Below are positions 25,694 through 32,672 of a stretch of DNA of 38,096 bases, one piece after another. The first letter of the stretch is position 1. Each line of letters begins with the position of its first letter. The position numbers and the translations under genes were made by a program. The notes beneath the pieces are model-generated. The model was not told the origin of the DNA. It saw only the letters and a program-made list of their open reading frames with translations, and did not search any database. The stretch comes from an uncultured Succinatimonas sp. (GTDB taxonomy: Bacteria; Pseudomonadota; Gammaproteobacteria; Enterobacterales; Succinivibrionaceae), in assembly GCA_902465145.1 (NCBI GenBank), contig CABQMD010000002.1, positions 1-38,096 of the forward strand. The letters are read 5' to 3'.

Positions 25694-26908
25694 ATGACAT
25701 TCAACAATCACGCCACTCAAATAGACAAACCTTCAAACGGATGGATCAATGTCTCCGTCATGGGTTGGGCTCATTTGGCCTCGGATTTTTACTGTGACAT
25801 TCTCCCGATCTTATTACCGGTTCTGGCCCTGCGTTTTGGTTTCTCCTACTCAGAATGCGGCGCTTTGTTTATGGCATTCCAAATACTGGCTAATTTCATT
25901 CAACCGGTTATAGGTCTTGCCGCCGTACGATATAACCTCAACTGGACCATGCCGTTGTCTATACTTTTCGGCGGTATTTTCATTTGTCTGGTAACTCTGG
26001 CCTCCAGCACATGGATCCTGATAGCCACAATAATTCTTTCCGGTATGTGCGCCTCGACATTCCATCCTGTAGCAGGCGGGATCATGCCGAAAGTCACACC
26101 GAAACATCGTGATGTGCTGGCAACATCCATTTTTATTGCCGGCGGCAATATAGGTTTTGCTTTTGCTCCATTGGTTGTTGCTTTATTTTTAGAACATTTT
26201 ACCGACGACAAACTCTTCTATTTATCATTTCCGGCAATACTTACAGCCTGCGTAATTTACATGCGCAAACTGCATACCAAGGAAAACAATCTGTCCTCGT
26301 CACACATAAAAAATGTCGACATCAAAGCCCTGATGAAAAATGGACCTTTCGTGTGGTTTACAGTAAGTTTCGCCCTCCGTTCGCTTTGCTATTGCGCTCT
26401 TCTTATCTATTTGCCGTTACTCTTTAAAAATCACGGTTTTGACACCATGCAGAGCGCAGGTGCCGTAACAACCATGTTAATAGGAACAGCTGCAGGCGGT
26501 TTGGCAATCGGTGGTCTGTCTACCCGTTTCGGACTTAAATTTCTAATTCTTAGTACCTATGCAACCTGTTTTGCCGGAATTGCAGTCTTTTTATGGCAAC
26601 CGGATCTTAACTTGATAACTTATCTGGCTTTATTTGTAGTCGGAGCATCGGTTTACGGCTCTACACCGGTGGCTATAGTCTGGGCAGAACGCATGTTGTC
26701 CCGTTCTGCAGCCGCTTTTGCTACCTCGATGATGTTGGGATTTACCTTCGGTGTAGGTTATATACTGTCGGTGCTCACTGGTTTTATCGCTGATTACTTC
26801 GGTTTAAGCTTTGCTCTTGGCATCACTCTGTTACCTGCACTGGTAATTGCTTCATTCATACTTTTCCTGCTAAAGGAACCAGAGGATACGGAAACTCAAG
26901 AAGATTAA
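25694..26908 (+). CDS. MFS transporter, fosmidomycin-resistance (Fsr)-like
   Basis: This 404-residue inner-membrane protein has about twelve transmembrane helices. Several segments match the Fsr subgroup of the major facilitator superfamily: HLASDFYCDILPILLPVLA in helix 1, FQILANFIQPVIG, the FHPVAGG motif in helix 4 and SIFIAGGNIGFAFAPL in helix 5. The usual FHPE Glu is replaced, since the sequence reads FHPVA. Fsr proteins export fosmidomycin and related compounds; the natural substrate is unknown. AGGAAG precedes the ATG. Lying 22 bases after hslO, it probably shares that transcript. Confidence 0.8.
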   Translation: MTFNNHATQIDKPSNGWINVSVMGWAHLASDFYCDILPILLPVLALRFGFSYSECGALFMAFQILANFIQPVIGLAAVRYNLNWTMPLSILFGGIFICLVTLASSTWILIATIILSGMCASTFHPVAGGIMPKVTPKHRDVLATSIFIAGGNIGFAFAPLVVALFLEHFTDDKLFYLSFPAILTACVIYMRKLHTKENNLSSSHIKNVDIKALMKNGPFVWFTVSFALRSLCYCALLIYLPLLFKNHGFDTMQSAGAVTTMLIGTAAGGLAIGGLSTRFGLKFLILSTYATCFAGIAVFLWQPDLNLITYLALFVVGASVYGSTPVAIVWAERMLSRSAAAFATSMMLGFTFGVGYILSVLTGFIADYFGLSFALGITLLPALVIASFILFLLKEPEDTETQED

Positions 26909-26950
26909 ACAACAGACTGATACAGTTAAGCTTTTTTCACGTCATACTAT

Positions 26951-26982
26951 GTAAATCCTTAGAATTCATCTTAAGGATTTAC
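26951..26982. repeat. Hairpin upstream of the ribB promoter
   Basis: GTAAATCCTTA (26951-26961) and TAAGGATTTAC (26972-26982) form a perfect 11-bp stem with a ten-base loop, between the MFS gene and the ribB promoter. There is no T-run after it. It may end the hslRO-MFS message or be an operator next to the ribB -35 region. Confidence 0.5.
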
Positions 26983-27002
26983 AAAGTGACCGCTGACAAC
27001 GA

Positions 27003-27011
27003 TGCTATACT
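27003..27011 (+). promoter_or_regulatory. Extended -10 promoter of ribB
   Basis: TGC-TATACT is an extended -10. Transcription from about 27018 would give a leader of around 167 bases before ribB. No good -35 hexamer is present. Confidence 0.55.
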
Positions 27012-27017
27012 GTGCAC

Positions 27018-27184
27018 TTGTTTGGAAATAATCCGCGGGCAACACAGATCCTCTCGTCCGGAGAATACTGTTTCACCGTAAGCCCTTGAACGGATCTGAC
27101 CCGAATATTCTATTTTACGATCGGTAGGGCTCCCCCGTATTTGCGGAGCAAGATGTCTTGAACAGCTGATTTCTCGAGGTCTCA
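27018..27184 (+). ncRNA. Structured 5' leader of ribB, possible cis-regulatory RNA
   Basis: In many gammaproteobacteria this place holds an FMN riboswitch, but its conserved core (AGGGTGAAATTCCC and CCGACGGT-type strings) is not seen. Two helix sets exclude each other. One pairs CAGATCC (27045-27051) with GGATCTG (27092-27098), enclosing TCTC/GAGA. The other pairs AGAATA (27062-27067) with TATTCT (27106-27111), around CCGT/ACGG. TCCGC (27032) and GCGGA (27143) could close the whole. CCTC at 27051 could pair with the GAGG Shine-Dalgarno (27176-27179). This was paired by eye only; a switch is an inference. Confidence 0.35.
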
Positions 27185-27835
27185 ATGTTTACAGCTAATT
27201 TATTGGAAACCTTCGGCCGTACCTCTGACGAGCGCGTTGAAAATGCCATTGCGGAATTGAAAAAAGGACGCGGCATTTTGGTAGTCGACAATGAGGATCG
27301 TGAAAATGAAGGCGATCTCATCTACGCAGCTCAAACGGTAACCGATGCTCAAATGGCATTTATGATCCGTGAATGCTCCGGCATTGTCTGCGTATGTATT
27401 GAAGAAGATCAGGCCAAACGCATGAACCTGCCGCTTATGGTATCCCACAATACTTCCGTCTACGGAACGGCTTTCACCGTAAGTGTAGATGCCGCTCACG
27501 GCGTAACCACCGGTGTATCCGCACCGGATCGTGTTAAGGCCATCAAAGCAACCATCAATCCTGAAGGCTCTCCTTCGGATCTTGCAAGTCCTGGGCATAC
27601 TTTTCCGCTGATTGCAAAAAAAGGCGGTGTACTGGAACGTGATGGACATACCGAGGCATCCGTGGATTTGGCAAGACTTGCCGGATTTACGCCTGCCGGT
27701 ATTCTATGCGAACTTTGTGCTCCTGACGGTTTAATGGCAAAGCTGCCGCGAGTATGTGCATTTGCTCTTGAACACGATCTAACCGTCGTAACCATCAGTG
27801 ATCTAATTGCTTATCGCAAAGCACATAATGTTTGA
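27185..27835 (+). CDS. ribB: 3,4-dihydroxy-2-butanone 4-phosphate synthase
   Basis: RibB converts ribulose 5-phosphate to 3,4-dihydroxy-2-butanone 4-phosphate and formate, feeding riboflavin synthesis. This is the monofunctional 216-residue form, without a RibA domain. [15 protein letters not shown] supplies the metal and substrate-binding acidic loop. [22 protein letters not shown] and [16 protein letters not shown] are the remaining conserved blocks, including the catalytic His and Glu. GAGG lies six bases before the ATG. A long leader precedes it. It overlaps bioH by eight bases, so vitamin genes for riboflavin and biotin are coupled here, which is uncommon. Confidence 0.96.
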   Translation: MFTANLLETFGRTSDERVENAIAELKKGRGILVVDNEDRENEGDLIYAAQTVTDAQMAFMIRECSGIVCVCIEEDQAKRMNLPLMVSHNTSVYGTAFTVSVDAAHGVTTGVSAPDRVKAIKATINPEGSPSDLASPGHTFPLIAKKGGVLERDGHTEASVDLARLAGFTPAGILCELCAPDGLMAKLPRVCAFALEHDLTVVTISDLIAYRKAHNV

Positions 27836-28643
27836 TCCGGAGCAAAATACTCCTTTTTTCCCAGCCGTAAACGCAAATTGTGAACGGCTGGGTTACAGGC
27901 TCGCAGGAGATCCTCACGGCCAAGTACTGGCCGTGACCCACGGCTGGGCAGCTGACTCTGAATTTACCATTCCTTTAGCTGAACTTTTTCCTTCTTTCAA
28001 AGTGATGCTCATTGATCTGCCCGGATATGGATTAAGTGCCTCTCTGGCTGACTCCTCCAAAGATTTTGATTCAGTAGCCAAACTTATTTCCAATACGGTC
28101 CCTGCACACTCCGTTTTGATGTCCTGGTCACTCTCAACACTTTATGCCATAAGAGCATGCTCTCTTGGCTCCTTTACGCCGTCAGCATTGATCACGATAT
28201 GCGGCTCTCCTCGTTTTCCCGACGAAAAAGGCAATCCAGGATTTAACCAACACTACATACAAAAGTTAAATCTTTCATTTAACGCAAAAAATGCTGAGCG
28301 GCTAATTAAGCTTTTTTACACCATTCAGGGAATAGGCGCCGTAGGAGAAGCTATTAAAGCAAGTTTTGCAAGATTCACAATTCCCTCATACGAAGTACTT
28401 CAAAGCGGCATCCTACATATGACTCAAGGAGATGAAAGGGAAAATTTAATGAACTTATCAATTCCGAAATTACATCTTTTCGGTAAACAAGATCTTCTGG
28501 TGCCGTCAAAACAGGCTTCGTTGCTGGCAAACTCGAAAAACACAACTGTACACATATTCGAGCAATCGGCTCATCTTCCCTTCATAACTGAAAAAAAAGC
28601 TTTTACACAAAGCGTAATAAACTTCTTAAATAACATCAAATAA
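27828..28643 (+). CDS. bioH: Pimeloyl-ACP methyl ester esterase, BioH-like
   Basis: BioH cleaves the methyl ester of pimeloyl-ACP and so ends the disguised fatty-acid route to biotin. The 271-residue alpha/beta hydrolase has the oxyanion-hole [11 protein letters not shown], the nucleophile in [10 protein letters not shown] (Ser at about 101), the acid in GKQDLLVP and the base in AHLPF near the C-terminus. IDLPGYGLS fits too. The nucleophile elbow is odd: SWSLS instead of GWSLG, so both Gly are Ser. Start ATG 27828 overlaps the ribB stop; a TTG at 27807 is less likely. No other bio genes are in the window. In E. coli bioH is near nfuA, and here too. Confidence 0.82.
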   Translation: MFDPEQNTPFFPAVNANCERLGYRLAGDPHGQVLAVTHGWAADSEFTIPLAELFPSFKVMLIDLPGYGLSASLADSSKDFDSVAKLISNTVPAHSVLMSWSLSTLYAIRACSLGSFTPSALITICGSPRFPDEKGNPGFNQHYIQKLNLSFNAKNAERLIKLFYTIQGIGAVGEAIKASFARFTIPSYEVLQSGILHMTQGDERENLMNLSIPKLHLFGKQDLLVPSKQASLLANSKNTTVHIFEQSAHLPFITEKKAFTQSVINFLNNIK

Positions 28644-28645
28644 AT

Positions 28646-28679
28646 AAGTTTTTTTAATTTCATCCTCAAGAAAAAACTT
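28646..28679 (+). terminator. Weak A/T-rich hairpin after bioH
   Basis: AAGTTTTTT (28646-28654) can pair with AAAAAACTT (28671-28679) across a 16-base loop, directly after the bioH stop. It is almost all A-T and lacks a following T-run, so terminator function is doubtful. The remaining 128 bases to 28807 show no gene. Confidence 0.25.
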
Positions 28680-28807
28680 CAACTTACGTTAAACAGGATA
28701 AGGTGTAGTGTATCTGCATAATGCTTTAATATGCTCTGTTGAAACATTATTGAGAATAGCCGGGAATTTACACGCTATTTCTGCGCAGAAGAGATAGGAG
28801 GGAAAAT

Positions 28808-29371
28808 ATGGAAGTTTCAAACTTTACCGTAGCCATAGCCCCGCCTATCTTTTCTCAAGGTACGGAAGAGGCAAAAAAAGACAGTCAAAGCCGTGAAACA
28901 ATCCCCAAACCGGCTCCGACATCTGGTACTCCAAAGGAAAACCATACGGGTAGCGGCTCTACGACAGGGACTAATTCTCTGCTCTATACCCAATCGCAAA
29001 GCCTTATACAAGGTGCCGGTCAACAGGGAAGAGGAAACGATAAAGATCAGGGTAAGGATAGAGAAAAGAAAAGCAGTGCTTTAAGTGCTACCGGCAAAGT
29101 TATTTCTAAAATCGGAACGGCATCAGCCAATTCGTTAACGCAGAGTCGGCAAGCTCCAGGTGATCCTGCAGTTTTTTCCCCGACATTAGTCAACGTTGAG
29201 GCGACCTTAACGAATAATCAAAAGAACAAAGCATTACACGCCAAAATATCTCCCGCCGTTGCACAGAAGCTGTCAAAAGACAGCTTGCAAAGGCTCAATG
29301 CCATAGCCGGACGTTATAACTCGACCGGCAGCAGAATGTTGTTGGGACAAAATATTGATGCCCTTATCTGA
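28808..29371 (+). CDS. Uncharacterised low-complexity protein
   Basis: No family was recognised with confidence. The 187-residue protein has a strong Shine-Dalgarno (AGGAGGG, five bases before ATG 28808) and ends seven bases from convergent greB, so it is very likely a real gene. There is no signal peptide, membrane helix or cysteine. Residues 18-110 are rich in Ser, Thr, Gly, Gln, Lys and probably disordered. The ends look ordered: NFTVAIAPPIF then TEEAKKDSQSRETIPKP at the start, and LQRLNAIAGRYNSTGSRM with GQNIDALI at the end. The TEEA-K-D-R-E-IP pattern recalls the N-terminus of some uncharacterised gammaproteobacterial proteins, but this is from memory and weak. Confidence 0.7.
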   Translation: MEVSNFTVAIAPPIFSQGTEEAKKDSQSRETIPKPAPTSGTPKENHTGSGSTTGTNSLLYTQSQSLIQGAGQQGRGNDKDQGKDREKKSSALSATGKVISKIGTASANSLTQSRQAPGDPAVFSPTLVNVEATLTNNQKNKALHAKISPAVAQKLSKDSLQRLNAIAGRYNSTGSRMLLGQNIDALI

Positions 29372-29378
29372 AGAGTAA

Positions 29379-29993
29379 TTACTTAACTAACGTTTTAAGA
29401 TATTCCTGTTCAATACGTTTTTGTTCTTCTTCGCTTACTTCCTCGACTTTTATATTTTCATCAGGATTTTCACCCTGCATATAGGTATCGAAGATCTCCT
29501 GCTCCTCAAACCACTCAGGAGTGTGATAAGCGATCTTGTTTATGTACCACAGACGATCTCCTTTTGGAGTTTTCACCACGGCTTCGTCATCCTGAGATTT
29601 GCCCAACAAAGCTTTGGCCATGGGAGAATCGATAGATATGTAATTACTGCGTCCGAAGATCTCTTCTCCACCGACGATTCTGATCTGCATTACGGATCCG
29701 TCATCATCAGCTTCAATTTCAACGTAAGCTCCGAAAAAAACTTTACCTTCCTGCTGACGGTTATATTCAACCACCTGCAGATCATTAAGGCAGTGACGTA
29801 AAAAACGCACACGACGATCAATTTGAGCCAAAAGTCTTTTGTTGTAGTGATAATCTGCATTTTCAGAACGATCACCTAAACTTGCCGCCCAAGAAACCTT
29901 AGCTGTTACATCAGGACGTTTTACGTTCCACAAATAATCAAGTTCCTTATGTAACTGATCATAGCCATCTCTGGTGATATAAGGCAGTTTCAT
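29379..29993 (-). CDS. greB: Transcription elongation factor GreB
   Basis: GreB binds the RNA polymerase secondary channel and stimulates cleavage of backtracked RNA. The N-terminal coiled-coil starts MKLPYITRDGYDQL; WAASLGDRSENADYHYNK holds the tip Asp and Glu. The C-terminal FKBP-like domain includes QQEGKVFFGAYVEIE and ISIDSPMAKALLGK. The chosen start, 29993, has GGAGA about ten bases upstream; an open frame to 30038 adds 15 unrelated residues. At 204 residues it is about 45 longer than E. coli GreB. The extra C-terminal part is acidic, ending SEEEQKRIEQEYLKTLVK. It follows pckA on the same strand after a hairpin. Confidence 0.94.
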   Translation of the reverse strand: MKLPYITRDGYDQLHKELDYLWNVKRPDVTAKVSWAASLGDRSENADYHYNKRLLAQIDRRVRFLRHCLNDLQVVEYNRQQEGKVFFGAYVEIEADDDGSVMQIRIVGGEEIFGRSNYISIDSPMAKALLGKSQDDEAVVKTPKGDRLWYINKIAYHTPEWFEEQEIFDTYMQGENPDENIKVEEVSEEEQKRIEQEYLKTLVK

Positions 29994-30007
29994 ACGATTC
30001 TTGTCTC

Positions 30008-30047
30008 CAAAACAGAGAACCCGGCATGTTTTCAACACACCGGGTTC
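30008..30047 (-). terminator. Terminator between pckA and greB
   Basis: On the minus strand GAACCCGG and CCGGGTTC (30047-30040 and 30024-30017) form an 8-bp stem, followed by TCTGTTTTGG. The T-run is short and the loop is 15 bases, so termination is probably partial, allowing some pckA readthrough into greB. Confidence 0.6.
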
Positions 30048-30082
30048 AGATTTCAGTTGTGAGTTTTTAAAGAAAACTCAAA

Positions 30083-31696
30083 TTAGAGCTGAGGACCAGC
30101 TGCCTTCAGAGCGCCGTCCTTATCGAACTCTGCAAACTTGGCAAAATTCTTGATGAAACGCTGGGCCAAATCCTGAGCCTTGGTCTCCCACTCGGCAGCA
30201 TCTTTGTAAGTGTCGCGAGGATCGAGAATACCGCTGTCAACACCGGGCAGTTCGGTAGGAACCACGAAGGAGAAGTGCGGAATGGTCTTGGTAGGAGCCT
30301 TGTCGATTGAACCGTCAAGAATAGCGTCGATGATGCCGCGGGTATCCTTAATGGAAATACGCTTGCCGGTACCGTTCCAACCAGTATTAACGAGGTAAGC
30401 ATTAGCGCCAGACTCGTTCATACGCTTGACCAAAACGTCAGCATAGGTGGTAGGAGGCAGTGACAGGAAAGCTGCACCGAAGCAAGGTGAGAAGGTCGGG
30501 GTAGGCTCAGTAATACCACGCTCGGTACCGGCCAACTTGGCAGTAAAGCCGGAGAGGAAGTAATACTTGGTCTGGTTCTTATTCAGCAGAGAAACTGGAG
30601 GCAAAACGCCGAAAGCGTCAGCTGACAAGAAGATCACGCGAGTAGCGGCAGGTCCCTTGGAAATGGGCTTGACGATATTGGTGATATGGAAAATAGGATA
30701 AGAAACACGGGTGTTTTCGGTGACTGACTTGTCAGTAAAATCAACGTTGCCGTCCTTATCGGTGGTCACGTTCTCAAGCAGAGCATTGCGCTTGATGGCG
30801 TTCCAAATATCAGGCTCATTTTCCTTGGAAAGGTTAATGACCTTAGCATAGCAACCGCCTTCAAAATTGAACACGCCGTCATCATCCCAGCCGTGCTCGT
30901 CGTCGCCGATCAGCAAGCGCTTAGGATCGGTTGACAAAGTGGTTTTACCGGTTCCGGACAAACCGAAGAAGATGGCAGTATCTTTACCGTCTTTGCTGGT
31001 GTTTGCGGAGCAGTGCATGGCAGCGATGCCCTTGAGCGGCAGGTAGTAGTTCATCATGGAGAACATGCCTTTCTTCATCTCACCGCCGTACCAGGTGTTG
31101 AGGATGATCTGCATACGCTCAGTGAGGTTGAACACAACGGCAGTCTCGGAATTGAGTCCCAGCTCTTTGTAATTCTCAACCTTAGCCTTGGCTGCGTTCA
31201 GAACGACGAAGTCAGGCTTAAAGTTCTTGAGTTCCTCTTCGGTAGGACGAATGAACATGTTGGTCACAAAGTGAGCCTGCCATGCCACTTCCATCACGAA
31301 ACGGATGCTCATACGGGTGTTGGCATTAGCACCGCAGAAGCAGTCAACTACATACAGATTCTTGTTAGAAAGTTCTTTGCCTGCCAATTTCTTGAGGACA
31401 TTCCAAGACTCGGTTGACAAAGGCTTGTTGTCATTCTTGAAGGAATCGGAAGTCCACCAGAAAGTGTCCTTGGAGGTGTCGTCTTTAACAATGAACTTAT
31501 CTTTGGGAGAACGGCCGGTGTAAACGCCAGTCATGACGTCCACGGCACCCATGTTGGTAACAACGCCCTTGTCATAGCCCTCGAGACCTGCAACAGTCTC
31601 ATCAGCAAACAGCTGCTCATAGCTAGGGTTGTACTTAATGCTAGCAGCGGAAGAAATGCCATACTTAGCTAACTGAAGATCGTCAAAAGACTTCAT
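30083..31696 (-). CDS. pckA: Phosphoenolpyruvate carboxykinase (ATP)
   Basis: PckA interconverts oxaloacetate + ATP and PEP + CO2 + ADP. In Succinivibrionaceae it runs towards oxaloacetate, fixing CO2 on the way to succinate and saving ATP. The 537-residue protein has [16 protein letters not shown], the P-loop [13 protein letters not shown], the Asp-rich kinase-2 loop [18 protein letters not shown] and the later [11 protein letters not shown]. Long stretches agree with the Anaerobiospirillum succiniciproducens enzyme as I recall it, down to the C-terminal AAGPQL. The start ATG 31696 has GGAG nine bases upstream; a TTG at 31711 is in frame but coincides with that Shine-Dalgarno. The upstream gap is shared with divergent nfuA. 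Confidence 0.98.
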   Translation of the reverse strand: MKSFDDLQLAKYGISSAASIKYNPSYEQLFADETVAGLEGYDKGVVTNMGAVDVMTGVYTGRSPKDKFIVKDDTSKDTFWWTSDSFKNDNKPLSTESWNVLKKLAGKELSNKNLYVVDCFCGANANTRMSIRFVMEVAWQAHFVTNMFIRPTEEELKNFKPDFVVLNAAKAKVENYKELGLNSETAVVFNLTERMQIILNTWYGGEMKKGMFSMMNYYLPLKGIAAMHCSANTSKDGKDTAIFFGLSGTGKTTLSTDPKRLLIGDDEHGWDDDGVFNFEGGCYAKVINLSKENEPDIWNAIKRNALLENVTTDKDGNVDFTDKSVTENTRVSYPIFHITNIVKPISKGPAATRVIFLSADAFGVLPPVSLLNKNQTKYYFLSGFTAKLAGTERGITEPTPTFSPCFGAAFLSLPPTTYADVLVKRMNESGANAYLVNTGWNGTGKRISIKDTRGIIDAILDGSIDKAPTKTIPHFSFVVPTELPGVDSGILDPRDTYKDAAEWETKAQDLAQRFIKNFAKFAEFDKDGALKAAGPQL

Positions 31697-31718
31697 TGAG
31701 TTTTTCTCCAAAAATACC

Positions 31719-31757
31719 CCGAGTGAACTCGGCTCATAAAATTGCTAGCACAATTTT
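31719..31757 (-). promoter_or_regulatory. pckA 5' leader with hairpin and dyad
   Basis: CCGAGT-GA-ACTCGG (31719-31732) is a perfect palindrome just upstream of the pckA Shine-Dalgarno and would form a 5' hairpin in the message. Next to it AAAATTG-CTAGCA-CAATTTT (31738-31757) is a 7+7 dyad; on the minus strand its outer part includes TAAAAT, a possible -10. The hairpin may stabilise this highly expressed message. Confidence 0.35.
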
Positions 31758-31914
31758 ACAGAAAAAAAATGATTATGCGGCATCTTTGTGATCTTTTTTC
31801 AAATCCTGTATGGAAGTACTTGTAATCGCTTTTAAAAAGTAAGACTAAAAACCAAAGCCCGCTCTTAAATTTTGGGTAGTCTTTCATCTCTGCAAAAAAG
31901 CCGCTTGACTGCTT

Positions 31915-31923
31915 TGCTATAAT
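31915..31923 (+). promoter_or_regulatory. Extended -10 promoter of nfuA
   Basis: TGC-TATAAT, a consensus extended -10, 54 bases before the nfuA start. The -35 at the usual spacing is poor; a TTGACT is too close (seven bases) to serve. Confidence 0.6.
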
Positions 31924-31948
31924 TTCAGCGGTAAAAAGGGAGTGAATC

Positions 31949-31969
31949 CCTGAATAAATAATTTTCAGG
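31949..31969 (+). promoter_or_regulatory. Small hairpin covering the nfuA Shine-Dalgarno
   Basis: CCTGAA (31949-31954) and TTCAGG (31964-31969) form a 6-bp stem. The 3' arm contains the AGG of the AGGA ribosome-binding site, eight bases before ATG 31978. Translation could be temperature- or factor-sensitive; this is an inference. Confidence 0.3.
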
Positions 31970-31977
31970 AAAAATTT

Positions 31978-32568
31978 ATGAGCAAAATTTCCGTAAGCGA
32001 CAAAGCCCAAGAATATTTTCTTAGCATTATCAATAAACAAAATATGAAAGGGCTTGCCATCCGCCTGACAGCTACGAACGTCGGAACTCCGGGAGTACAG
32101 TGCGGTATTCTGTACTGTCCAAAGGAATACATCACATCAAACGACGAACACTTTCAAATGAAAGGCTTTGAAATAGTCATCGACAGCTCGGTAAGTGAAT
32201 ATTTAGATGACTCCGTCATTGATTTGGGAAAAGATGAAAACGGAGAGGATCTGCTTACTTTCCATGCACCTAATCTCAACAAGAGCAACTTGCCTGACGA
32301 CGCTACATTGAAAGATAAAATTGACATGTTTATCAAATCGACCGTCAGCCCTTCTCTTGCAGGTCACGGCGGTGCGGTTGAACTCGTCGACGTTACCGAG
32401 GACGGTATTGTCAAGGTTAAATTTGAAGGCGGTTGCATGGGATGCTCTCTGGCAAGCGTCACTTTACAAGACGGCATCAAATCTCAACTTAATCAGGCTT
32501 TTCCTGGCATAATCAAAGATGTAGTTGATGTCACCGAACACGTAAAAACCGACGAAACCTACGCCTGA
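31978..32568 (+). CDS. nfuA: Iron-sulfur carrier protein NfuA
   Basis: NfuA accepts a 4Fe-4S cluster from the assembly machinery and delivers it to apo-enzymes, and helps repair clusters under stress. The 196-residue protein has the two expected domains. The N-terminal part is a degenerate A-type scaffold (TPGVQCGILYCPKEY; the A-type cysteine pattern is not fully kept). The C-terminal Nfu domain has LAGHGGAVELV and GGCMGCSLASVTLQDGI, whose CxxC holds the cluster at a dimer interface. Length and layout match E. coli NfuA. It diverges from pckA and faces araA. Confidence 0.95.
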   Translation: MSKISVSDKAQEYFLSIINKQNMKGLAIRLTATNVGTPGVQCGILYCPKEYITSNDEHFQMKGFEIVIDSSVSEYLDDSVIDLGKDENGEDLLTFHAPNLNKSNLPDDATLKDKIDMFIKSTVSPSLAGHGGAVELVDVTEDGIVKVKFEGGCMGCSLASVTLQDGIKSQLNQAFPGIIKDVVDVTEHVKTDETYA

Positions 32569-32600
32569 TTTTCTTTTCTCAATTACAGAATATTTCAAAA

Positions 32601-32648
32601 CTTACATTCTGTAAGCAAAACAAAGGCCCCTATTTTTTCAGGGGCCTT
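32601..32648 (-). terminator. Terminator of the araA operon
   Basis: On the minus strand AAGGCCCCT/AGGGGCCTT (9 bp, eight-base loop, 32648-32623) is followed by TTTGTTTTGC. A second small hairpin, CTTACA/TGTAAG (32615-32601), with a TTTTG tail, follows at once. Both T-runs are on the minus strand, so this ends araA. The same stem may also stop nfuA, less efficiently. Confidence 0.85.
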
Positions 32649-32672
32649 CACTTATTCAGGATCTATTACTGA

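Noticed and set aside
26909..27184. FMN riboswitch (RFN element) before ribB
   Set aside because: The highly conserved core strings of the element were looked for on both strands and not found.
31787..31802. Possible CRP site upstream of pckA (TGTGA half-site)
   Set aside because: Only one half fits; the second reads TTCAA. It is too weak to annotate, though pckA is CRP-controlled in E. coli.
31756..32040. A 94-codon minus-strand frame across the pckA-nfuA gap
   Set aside because: It overlaps the start of nfuA, covers the nfuA promoter and has no ribosome-binding site. It is best explained as chance.
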